This document shows positions 43,504 to 50,435 of a stretch of DNA of 64,000 bases, piece after piece. The stretch comes from an uncultured Clostridia bacterium (GTDB taxonomy: Bacteria > Bacillota > Clostridia > UBA1381), in contig CANRAG010000001.1 in NCBI GenBank assembly GCA_947628515.1, forward strand, positions 27,190-91,189, given 5' to 3'. Within the stretch, counting starts at the first letter, position 1, and each line of letters opens with the position of its first letter. The notes under the pieces are model-generated. The model ran no database searches. It had not been told where the DNA came from and worked only from the letters and a program-made list of their open reading frames with translations. Position numbers and translations under genes: made by a program.

Positions 43504-44322
43504 ATGGGAAGCGGTCGCAAATACAAATATGACAGTCGGGATGAATATATAAGCCAACCGGCGAATAAGGGGAAACGGTACAAGCCGTGGAAGGCGTTTT
43601 TGATAATGGCGGGCTATTTCCTCGGAACCGAACTGCTGGTTTCGTTTGCCGTCGTAACGCCGCCCATGCTCAGAATTTTCCCGAATATTTTGCTTGTGAG
43701 CATAGCGTTATGTCTTTTGGCGCTTGCGGGATATGTGGCGCTTGTAATATTCGGATGTTATAAGCTTCTAAAAAAGATAGAACCGGAGGATTTCTCAAAA
43801 ATCGCATATCCGGCATACGGAGTGGTAATAGCTATAAGCGCTCTGATACTGTTGGTAATAGGTATGGGCGGAACGCTTGTGAAATGGGGCTGGATAAGCG
43901 AGGACGTCGTTTCGGGATTTCAGCAGGTGATAGTATGGTGTTTCGCGCCCATGCGGCTGCTCAGGATGTTTTCGCTGGACAATATATATTCGATTGCGAT
44001 ATCGCATATTGTATGTCTCGGTGCGATAACCGTTACGCACACTCTAATTGAGAGAAAGAATGAGGAAATAGAGGGAAATATAAAAAGACACAGACGCGTC
44101 ATAAAGCGTAAGCAAAACGTGGATGTAAGCTGTATGAGGCGCAGAAAAACCGGCAAGACGCGGGAACTTAAGCAGCCGCAGCGAAAACGCGCCAGGGCAA
44201 GGAACATCACGGGAATTATGAACCGGTCGGGCAAGCCCCGACGCCGCTCCAATCATGCCGGACGCGGCGGACTTACCAATACAATGCGCAAGCTTGAAAG
44301 AATAGGCAGGCGCAGGCATTAA
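43504..44322 (+). CDS. Membrane protein with a long arginine/lysine-rich C-terminal tail
   Basis: A 272-residue protein I do not recognise. A short basic N-terminus is followed by about four membrane segments (residues about 30-185). The last 80 residues are strongly basic, with runs such as RRRKTGK and PQRKRARAR and a final RIGRRRH. Such a tail could bind nucleic acid, membrane phospholipid or teichoic acid; none is shown. GGAGG lies nine bases before the ATG. It is a single-gene unit with its own promoter and terminator. Confidence 0.65.
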   Translation: MGSGRKYKYDSRDEYISQPANKGKRYKPWKAFLIMAGYFLGTELLVSFAVVTPPMLRIFPNILLVSIALCLLALAGYVALVIFGCYKLLKKIEPEDFSKIAYPAYGVVIAISALILLVIGMGGTLVKWGWISEDVVSGFQQVIVWCFAPMRLLRMFSLDNIYSIAISHIVCLGAITVTHTLIERKNEEIEGNIKRHRRVIKRKQNVDVSCMRRRKTGKTRELKQPQRKRARARNITGIMNRSGKPRRRSNHAGRGGLTNTMRKLERIGRRRH

Positions 44323-44335
44323 ACCGTAATTATTC

Positions 44336-44370
44336 GGGAAGGGCGGAGACGCTCTTCCCTTTTGATTTTT
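44336..44370 (+). terminator. Terminator after the basic-tailed membrane protein gene
   Basis: GGGAAGGGCG-GAGA-CGCTCTTCCC stem (one G-T pair) followed by a T-rich tract. Confidence 0.8.
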
Positions 44371-44412
44371 ATAAATTTGCGAATATATTGTTAAAAAAGT
44401 CTCAAATTTATA

Positions 44413-44441
44413 TTGAACAACACGGAAATTTGTGGTATAAT
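44413..44441 (+). promoter_or_regulatory. Promoter of the scaffold-like/GGGtGRT operon
   Basis: TTGAAC at 44413-44418, a 17-base spacer and TATAAT at 44436-44441. It leaves a leader of about 115 bases. Confidence 0.65.
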
Positions 44442-44451
44442 AAAAAATAAG

Positions 44452-44539
44452 GATGAATTTGGAGTGAAACGGGCGCACTCCCGCGCCGTTATCCTTAGAA
44501 ATTCATCAGGCAAATGTTATACAGGCTGTGCCTGTATAA
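44452..44539 (+). ncRNA. Structured 5' leader, candidate cis-regulatory RNA
   Basis: The leader can form an outer helix GATGAATTT (44452-44460) with AAATTCATC (44499-44507). Inside is AACGG(G)CGC-ACTCCC-GCGCCGTT (44468-44490), whose loop ACTCC is complementary to GGAGT at 44461-44465, a possible pseudoknot. A separate perfect 10-base hairpin, TTATACAGGC-TGT-GCCTGTATAA (44517-44539), follows just before the ribosome binding site. I do not recognise a known riboswitch class. Confidence 0.5.
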
Positions 44540-44563
44540 GCGTTGAAAGGAGAAAGAATAATT

Positions 44564-45256
44564 ATGAAGTATTCAGCAGAAGTTGAAAATATGTGTCCTT
44601 TGGCAAAGGGTACATATCACGGTCCGGCTCCTATTCCGCAGGAAGGAAAGTGGACGCAGGCTAAGGAAGTAAAGGACATCTCAGGTCTTACGCACGGTAT
44701 AGGCTGGTGCGCTCCGCAGCAGGGCACATGTAAGCTTACGCTTAACGTTAAGGAGGGTATAATCCAGGAAGCGCTCGTTGAGACGGTCGGTTGTTCGGGA
44801 ATGACACATTCGGCGGCTATGGCGGCTGAAATCCTTATCGGAAAGACAATTCTTGAAGCTCTTAACACAGACCTCGTATGCGACGCCATAAACACAGCCA
44901 TGAGAGAGCTTTTCCTCCAGATTGTTTACGGTCGTACTCAGACCGCGTTCTCAGAGGACGGTCTTCCGATCGGCGCGGGGCTTGAGGATCTCGGCAAGGG
45001 GCTTCGCTCACAGGTTGGAACGACATACGCGACGCTTAAAAAGGGTCCGCGTTATCTCGAGCTTGCCGAGGGTTACATAACTAAGATTGCTGTTGATGAG
45101 AACGACACGATCATAGGCTACCGGTTCGTTCACCTCGGTAAGATGATGGAGAACATAGCTAAGGGTATGGATGCTAACGAGGCTCTTGAAAAGGCTTCCG
45201 GTCAGTACGGCAGAGTTGATGATGCTGTTAAGCTTCTCGACCCAAGACATGAATAA
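44564..45256 (+). CDS. NifU-like iron-sulfur scaffold-type protein paired with GGGtGRT
   Basis: About 230 residues. The region ETVGCSGMTHSAAMAAEILIGKT resembles the cysteine-containing core of NifU/IscU-like scaffolds, with other cysteines in GWCAPQQGTCK and LVCDA. In many anaerobes a protein of this kind is encoded directly before a GGGtGRT protein; this is from memory. The ATG at 44564 follows AAAGGAG; an upstream in-frame TTG would overlap that site. An Fe-S or metal-related role is inferred from the scaffold similarity only. It lies 19 bases upstream of its partner. Confidence 0.75.
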   Translation: MKYSAEVENMCPLAKGTYHGPAPIPQEGKWTQAKEVKDISGLTHGIGWCAPQQGTCKLTLNVKEGIIQEALVETVGCSGMTHSAAMAAEILIGKTILEALNTDLVCDAINTAMRELFLQIVYGRTQTAFSEDGLPIGAGLEDLGKGLRSQVGTTYATLKKGPRYLELAEGYITKIAVDENDTIIGYRFVHLGKMMENIAKGMDANEALEKASGQYGRVDDAVKLLDPRHE

Positions 45257-45275
45257 TCAGAGGAGGTAACGTAAA

Positions 45276-46277
45276 ATGGCATTATTCGAAAGTTATGAGA
45301 GAAGAATAGACCAGATTAACGCGGAGCTTGCCAAGCACGGCATCGAGTCGCTTGAAGCTGCCGAGGCGCTCTGCAAGAGCAAGGGTCTGGATGTATACAA
45401 TATCGTAAAGGGAATACAGCCCATCTGCTTTGAAAACGCTTGCTGGGCATATATCGTAGGCGCTGCGATCGCTATCGCCGACGGCGTGACGACAGCGGCG
45501 GAGGCCGCCGAGAAGATTGGCGTAGGTCTCCAGTCATTCTGCATACCCGGTTCGGTTGCGGACGACCGCAAGGTGGGACTGGGCCACGGTAATCTCGGCG
45601 CTATGCTTCTGCGCGAGGAGACAAAGTGCTTCGCGTTCCTCGCGGGCCACGAGTCATTCGCCGCTGCGGAGGGCGCTATAGGTCTTGCAAGATCGGCTAA
45701 CAAGGCGCGTAAGGAACCGCTAAGAGTTATCCTTAACGGCCTCGGCAAGGACGCTGCGAAGATTATTTCAAGAATTAACGGCTTCACATACTGCCGCACG
45801 CAGTTTGATTACTACACGGGCAAGGTTGAGGTTGTTGAGAGAATTCCGTATTCGACAGGCGAGAGATCAAAGGTTAACTGCTATGGCGCGGATGATGTTC
45901 GCGAAGGCGTTGCGATTATGCATCTTGAAGGCGTTGACGTTTCAATCACCGGTAACTCAACAAATCCGACACGTTTCCAGCATCCGGTTGCGGGTACATA
46001 CAAGAAGGAGTGTATTGAGCAGGGCAAGAAGTACTTCTCGGTTGCGTCAGGCGGCGGTACGGGCCGTACGCTTCACCCCGACAACATGGCGGCAGGTCCG
46101 GCTTCATACGGCATGACCGATACAATGGGTCGTATGCATTCGGACGCGCAGTTCGCGGGTTCGTCATCGGTTCCGGCTCATGTTGAAATGATGGGGCTTA
46201 TCGGCGCGGGCAATAACCCGATGGTCGGCATGACCGTTGCGGTAGCCGTTGCCGTTGAGGAAGCAATGAAGGGCTGA
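45276..46277 (+). CDS. GGGtGRT protein of unknown function
   Basis: A 333-residue protein named for the motif it carries here as SGGGTGRTLHPDNMA near residue 260. Other conserved-looking parts are GHGNLGAMLLREE and FLAGHESFAAAEGAIGLARSANKARK. The family is widespread in anaerobic Bacillota and some archaea, always with an Fe-S-scaffold-like neighbour as here, and its activity is not known to me. AGAGGAGG precedes the ATG. It is followed by a strong bidirectional terminator, so the two genes form a complete operon. Confidence 0.88.
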   Translation: MALFESYERRIDQINAELAKHGIESLEAAEALCKSKGLDVYNIVKGIQPICFENACWAYIVGAAIAIADGVTTAAEAAEKIGVGLQSFCIPGSVADDRKVGLGHGNLGAMLLREETKCFAFLAGHESFAAAEGAIGLARSANKARKEPLRVILNGLGKDAAKIISRINGFTYCRTQFDYYTGKVEVVERIPYSTGERSKVNCYGADDVREGVAIMHLEGVDVSITGNSTNPTRFQHPVAGTYKKECIEQGKKYFSVASGGGTGRTLHPDNMAAGPASYGMTDTMGRMHSDAQFAGSSSVPAHVEMMGLIGAGNNPMVGMTVAVAVAVEEAMKG

Positions 46278-46294
46278 TTTAACTTAGAATTCAC

Positions 46295-46339
46295 AAAAAC
46301 ACAGAGTGTTTCGGCTTTGCCGAAACGCCCTGTGTTTTT
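46295..46339. terminator. Bidirectional terminator between convergent operons
   Basis: AAAAACACAG-AG-TGTTTCGGC-TTT-GCCGAAACG-CC-CTGTGTTTTT forms a long hairpin with A and T flanks, closing the GGGtGRT operon and the minus-strand cassette. Confidence 0.88.
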
Positions 46340-46413
46340 ATGCGTAACACACACATAGCGCACAAATGCGCCCAATGCGGTAAAAATCCTCATAATTCTT
46401 TGCACGGTTGGAA

Positions 46414-46551
46414 TTATTTAACAGTGCCTAATAATACACCATAAAAAATAATATACGAATCTGTTTTCCACAGAACGCCGTTCATCAATAGTTGCACGCA
46501 GTTATGAATAAACGCGAGAGCTATACCTTTTATTGTGCTTTTCTTGTACAT
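46414..46551 (-). CDS. 45-residue small membrane protein
   Basis: Minus-strand frame with GGGAG before the ATG, beginning MYKKSTIKGIALAFIHNC and ending GVLLGTVK. It has a basic start and one or two hydrophobic stretches, the pattern of many short clostridial membrane proteins. It follows the 173-residue membrane protein by about 23 bases on the same strand and would be the last gene of the DUF2975 cassette. No function is visible. Confidence 0.5.
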   Translation of the reverse strand: MYKKSTIKGIALAFIHNCVQLLMNGVLWKTDSYIIFYGVLLGTVK

Positions 46552-46574
46552 TTCGATTTCTCCCGATATCGCTT

Positions 46575-47096
46575 TTATGTATCATACTCATAAATCCATA
46601 GCTTACGTTCATTCTTTAAGTACAGACCGATAATAAAGTTATAAGACGGTTCTCTTTTCAATTCCGATGGTATGATGTGTGATTTTGTCTGCTTGTTATA
46701 TAAACAATACCAACCATCGTAAGTTTTGGTGAATTGGTCGTTATATACTGTATTGAAAGGGAACAGCGAGTAAACCTCATCGTTTATAGGTTTCCAATTA
46801 TCGTTTGTGTTGACGGCTTCATCAAGCTTTGCGACTTCTTTATCCGTAAGCTGATACATTTCCCATGTATCGCCGTCACCTTGAAATCCTCCGTGAGTAT
46901 CCTCGTGAAGCTCTGCATGCCGTTTGGGAACATCGATCTGAAGCGCTTTCCCGTATTTATTGTAATTTGATATTTCCGATGTTATCCCGAGTCCCAGAAT
47001 GAAAATTACTATAGTTACAAAAGCGCCTGTGATAAACATTGCAAAGGATTTAAAAATAAATTTTATTACCTTTTTACACAGTTGAAAAAATTTCAT
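46575..47096 (-). CDS. Single-pass membrane protein of unknown function
   Basis: A 173-residue protein with a short basic N-terminus, one hydrophobic segment (FAMFITGAFVTIVIFILGLG) and an extracellular, acidic, tyrosine- and tryptophan-rich domain of about 120 residues (FNTVYNDQFTKTYDGWYCLY; YNFIIGLYLKNERKLWIYEY). I do not recognise the family. The ATG at 47096 has GGGAGGAA before it, and the upstream XRE gene stops two bases earlier, so the two are coupled. Confidence 0.65.
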   Translation of the reverse strand: MKFFQLCKKVIKFIFKSFAMFITGAFVTIVIFILGLGITSEISNYNKYGKALQIDVPKRHAELHEDTHGGFQGDGDTWEMYQLTDKEVAKLDEAVNTNDNWKPINDEVYSLFPFNTVYNDQFTKTYDGWYCLYNKQTKSHIIPSELKREPSYNFIIGLYLKNERKLWIYEYDT

Positions 47097-47098
47097 AT

Positions 47099-47305
47099 CT
47101 ATTCCTCCCGATACTCCAATATATCCGCGGGCTGACAATCAAGTATTCTGCATATTTGCTCAAGCGTTGAAAACCGCACCGCTTTTGCTTTGTTGTTTTT
47201 GAGTATCGACAAATTTGCCGGCGTGATTTCCATTTTTTCAGCCAGTTCCATAAGCCCGATTTTGCGCTTCGCCATCATTACGTCGAGATTTACTATTATA
47301 GGCAT
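47099..47305 (-). CDS. XRE family helix-turn-helix regulator (YozG-like)
   Basis: A 68-residue DNA-binding protein consisting of one Cro/CI-type helix-turn-helix (AEKMEITPANLSILKNNKAKAVRFSTLEQIC in essence) and a short tail with C-Q-P-A-D-I-L-E-Y. Short regulators like this are regularly found beside DUF2975 membrane proteins, as here, and probably regulate their own cassette. Confidence 0.9.
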   Translation of the reverse strand: MPIIVNLDVMMAKRKIGLMELAEKMEITPANLSILKNNKAKAVRFSTLEQICRILDCQPADILEYREE

Positions 47306-47309
47306 ACTT

Positions 47310-47759
47310 TTACACCGTCCAATCGTTTTCTTCTTTGTACGCTACAGCTTGTTTGAACAAATCCTTCAGTACAAGACAGAACAGCGCACCCACGGAAAAC
47401 GCTATAGCTATTACCACCGTTGCCCATGAGAACAGCAGAACGCATTTTACCGCATAAACTGCCACAATAACAGCGCAGGCGATTGCAATACGGCGCAGGC
47501 AGTCAGCGTTTTTCATAACAAACGGGTCGTTTTCAACAAGTGTCTTTAACATCCTCCGCATGTTGAACAGTATATACACCGAAGCCGCTCCCGAAATAAA
47601 AAGCATAACAGCGAATATAATACTTACGCGCGTATCGTAGCCGTAGAAAGCTCCGATAAACCTTGTCAAAAACGGCACCGCCGCCGTGCACAATATCCCG
47701 CCGAAAAACATTATGTCAATAATAAGCTTAGTCGCGCGGTTTATAAAACTGTTATTCAT
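47310..47759 (-). CDS. DUF2975 family membrane protein
   Basis: A 149-residue protein with four membrane segments (around 12-35, 45-63, 88-108, 112-130) and the N-F-(I/V)-x-R-x-(T/A)-K-L start typical of DUF2975. The family function is unknown; it is nearly always next to a small XRE regulator, which starts four bases after its stop here. It is the first gene of a four-gene minus-strand cassette. Confidence 0.8.
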   Translation of the reverse strand: MNNSFINRATKLIIDIMFFGGILCTAAVPFLTRFIGAFYGYDTRVSIIFAVMLFISGAASVYILFNMRRMLKTLVENDPFVMKNADCLRRIAIACAVIVAVYAVKCVLLFSWATVVIAIAFSVGALFCLVLKDLFKQAVAYKEENDWTV

Positions 47760-47855
47760 TATGTTGCGCCTCCTGTTTTATTAATTATATTGTAATACTA
47801 TTATAGCATATAATTTTCCATATGTCAATAAAAATTTATCGAAAAACAATAAATA

Positions 47856-48788
47856 TTAACTGCGCATAAGCGGAGGCAGGCCGGTTATTGCGGCAAGCAG
47901 GTCGGATATTGTACCGGCCTTTTTTATTTTTTTAAATATTTTCTTTTCATTCGGGTAGTTCCATATCATATATGCCCAGACCTCTTTGAGTTTATGAAGG
48001 GTAAAGGTTTCAGATTGCAGCTTTTTGTAATAGTTAGCGGATAGCAGCTCGGAAAAGTCTATAAGCTCATCCCTTGTGAGCGGGGCGCCGCCTTTTATTT
48101 CCCGAAACAGCGCCGGATTTGCGATAGCGCCGCGGCCGAGCATCACACTGTTAAGCTGCGGAAAACGAGCTGATACATTCTCATAGTCCGCTGTGTTAAA
48201 AATATTTCCGTTATAGCATATTTTATTGACCGACGATTTATATGCTCTTTCAAAGACAGCCGTATCCGGAACGCCGTTATAAAAGTCCTCGCGCGAGCGC
48301 GGATGCAGGATTAGCAGCGACATGGGGTATTTGTTATATATGCGCATAAGCTCGTCTATTTCCGAACCGTCCGTATATCCGCTGCGGGTTTTGACCGAAA
48401 TTTTAATATCCGATTTTGAAAAGACCTCATACAGAAATCTATCAAGCTTTACGGTGTCTTTTAGCAGACCTGCGCCGCGCCCCTTTTTTACCGCCATTGC
48501 ATACGGGCAGCCGATATTTATATTTACCTCGTCATAGCCCAGTTCCTTTATTTTTCGCACAAAATTCAGAAAAGGCTCGGCGTCCTTAGCAAGGACCTGA
48601 ACCGTGAGTTTATGCGTCTTGTTGTTTTTAGGAAGCACGTCCTTAAGGTGCTTTGCCGAGATTTTTTCGTCATCGGAGGGATATATAAACGGGGCATAGT
48701 ACGCGTCGCAGCCGTCAAACAGCTGCGCGTGCGTGTTTCTGTATATATATGATGTAATCCCTTCGAGCGGCGCAAAATATAGTTCCAT
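47856..48788 (-). CDS. tRNA-dihydrouridine synthase
   Basis: A 310-residue flavoenzyme of the Dus family. It has the N-terminal APLEGIT strand, the catalytic cysteine in NINIGCPYAMAVKKGRGAGLL, and the phosphate-binding VMLGRGAIANPALF near residue 240. It reduces uridine to dihydrouridine in the tRNA D-loop using NADPH and FMN. Its own promoter (TTGCAT-17-TATAAT) is divergent from the MATE gene. Confidence 0.92.
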   Translation of the reverse strand: MELYFAPLEGITSYIYRNTHAQLFDGCDAYYAPFIYPSDDEKISAKHLKDVLPKNNKTHKLTVQVLAKDAEPFLNFVRKIKELGYDEVNINIGCPYAMAVKKGRGAGLLKDTVKLDRFLYEVFSKSDIKISVKTRSGYTDGSEIDELMRIYNKYPMSLLILHPRSREDFYNGVPDTAVFERAYKSSVNKICYNGNIFNTADYENVSARFPQLNSVMLGRGAIANPALFREIKGGAPLTRDELIDFSELLSANYYKKLQSETFTLHKLKEVWAYMIWNYPNEKKIFKKIKKAGTISDLLAAITGLPPLMRS

Positions 48789-48812
48789 AGCTCCTCCAAC
48801 ATTTTTTGTTCT

Positions 48813-48841
48813 ATTATAGCATATTTACAAACCAAATGCAA
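48813..48841 (-). promoter_or_regulatory. Promoter for the dihydrouridine synthase gene
   Basis: Minus-strand TTGCAT (48841-48836), a 17-base spacer and TATAAT (48818-48813). Confidence 0.6.
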
Positions 48842-48936
48842 CATATGATACGCGGCTTTTAAATGCTTTAAAAATCTGTAAGGCTACGCATGATTTGTTC
48901 ACTTATAAAAATCGTGAAATTCAAAAGAAAAAGATA

Positions 48937-48965
48937 TTGCATTATGGATAAAGTCATGGTACAAT
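48937..48965 (+). promoter_or_regulatory. Promoter for the MATE exporter gene
   Basis: TTGCAT at 48937-48942, a 17-base spacer and TACAAT at 48960-48965. Confidence 0.6.
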
Positions 48966-49011
48966 AGAGAAGCGCAAACGGCTTGCGGATTTTACTGTTT
49001 ATCGTGAAGGG

Positions 49012-50406
49012 ATGAATATATACATGAGGCTTATAGGAGATAGAAGGTTTTACGGCATGACAATGCGTATTGCCATACCGATTATTATACAGAACGGAAT
49101 AACAAATCTTGTCGGGATGCTCGATAATATCATGGTGGGGCAGACGGGCACGGAGCAGATGACGGGCGTCGCTATAGTAAACCAGCTTATGTTCGTGTTT
49201 AATATTGTTATCTTCGGAATAATTTCCGGAGCGGGAATTTTCGGCGCGCAGTATTACGGTAAGGGCGACAATGAGGGAGTAAGGAACACGTTCAGATTTA
49301 AGATCGTTTCCTGCTTTATCATTATGACCGCCGGAATTGTATTGTTTTTAAAATCCGGAATTGGCTTGATTTCTATTTATCTGCACGAGGGCGGCAGCGC
49401 GGGCGATACCGCGGCGGCTTTGGAGTACGGACTTACATATATAAAGATAATGGTAATAGGCATGGTTCCTTTTACCGCCGCCCAGGTGTATTCAAGCACG
49501 CTTCGCGAAACGGGCGAGACCGTCATGCCCATGGCGGCGGGCGTGTGCGCGGTGGCGGTAAACACGGTGCTTAATTACATACTTATTTTCGGAAAATTCG
49601 GCGCTCCGGCACTGGGAGTGGGCGGCGCGGCTATTGCGACCGTGATATCGCGTTTTTGCGAGTGCGCGCTTATAATAGCATGGACGCATATAAAAAGGGC
49701 TAAATACGGATTTATACGCGGCGTTTATAAAACAATAAAAATCCCCGCGCGGCTTGTTAAGGGGATTATCATAAAAGGCTCGCCGATTATGGTAAATGAA
49801 GCGCTGTGGTCCATGGGCATGGCGGTTATGATGCAATGCTATTCCGTAAGAGGTCTGGACGTGGTTGCGGCTATGAACATATCGACCACGGTGTCAAATG
49901 TGTTTAACGTGATATTTATCGCTATGGGAAGCGCTATCGCTATCATAATCGGTCAGCTTCTCGGCGCGGGGAAGATGGAACAGGCCAAAGACAGCGCGGC
50001 AAAGCTGATTTTCTTCTCCGTTGTTTGCAGCGCAGTGACGGGCGCTGTCATGCTCGCTCTTTCGCCGTTGTTCCCGAAAATATACAACACAACGGAAGAT
50101 GTGCGCGCTCTGGCGGTTAAGTTTATAATCGTAGCGGCAATATTCATGCCCGCGTATTCTTTTACGAACTCATCGTATTTTACGATACGTTCGGGCGGAA
50201 AAACGATTGTGACATTCCTATTTGACAGCGTGTTCGTATGGGCGGTAAGCATACCGCTCGCGATGTGTCTCACGAGACTTACGGTGTGGAATATTGTTAT
50301 TGTATACTTCATATGCCAGTCGGCGGAGATTATAAAGTGCGTCATAGGCTTTATACTTGTGAAAAGGGGAGTATGGCTTACAAATATCACGATAAGCAGC
50401 TCATAA
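49012..50406 (+). CDS. MATE family efflux transporter
   Basis: A 464-residue membrane protein with about twelve helices in two homologous halves. The N-terminal half carries P-x-x-x-Q-N-G-I-T-N-L-V-G-M-L-D-N and the second half a related P-I-M-V-N-E segment, as in MatE proteins. MATE exporters expel cationic drugs or metabolites using sodium or proton gradients. AAGGG lies so close to the first ATG that the in-frame ATG at 49024 may be the true start. The downstream GH31 gene follows by 29 bases and could be co-transcribed. Confidence 0.9.
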   Translation: MNIYMRLIGDRRFYGMTMRIAIPIIIQNGITNLVGMLDNIMVGQTGTEQMTGVAIVNQLMFVFNIVIFGIISGAGIFGAQYYGKGDNEGVRNTFRFKIVSCFIIMTAGIVLFLKSGIGLISIYLHEGGSAGDTAAALEYGLTYIKIMVIGMVPFTAAQVYSSTLRETGETVMPMAAGVCAVAVNTVLNYILIFGKFGAPALGVGGAAIATVISRFCECALIIAWTHIKRAKYGFIRGVYKTIKIPARLVKGIIIKGSPIMVNEALWSMGMAVMMQCYSVRGLDVVAAMNISTTVSNVFNVIFIAMGSAIAIIIGQLLGAGKMEQAKDSAAKLIFFSVVCSAVTGAVMLALSPLFPKIYNTTEDVRALAVKFIIVAAIFMPAYSFTNSSYFTIRSGGKTIVTFLFDSVFVWAVSIPLAMCLTRLTVWNIVIVYFICQSAEIIKCVIGFILVKRGVWLTNITISSS

Positions 50407-50435
50407 ATTTTTATAAATTGGGAGGTCAACCGAAA

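Noticed and set aside
50238..50435. 66-residue N-terminal extension of the GH31 enzyme overlapping the MATE gene
   Set aside because: The extension is unlike GH31 sequence, and GGGAGG at correct spacing marks the ATG at 50436.
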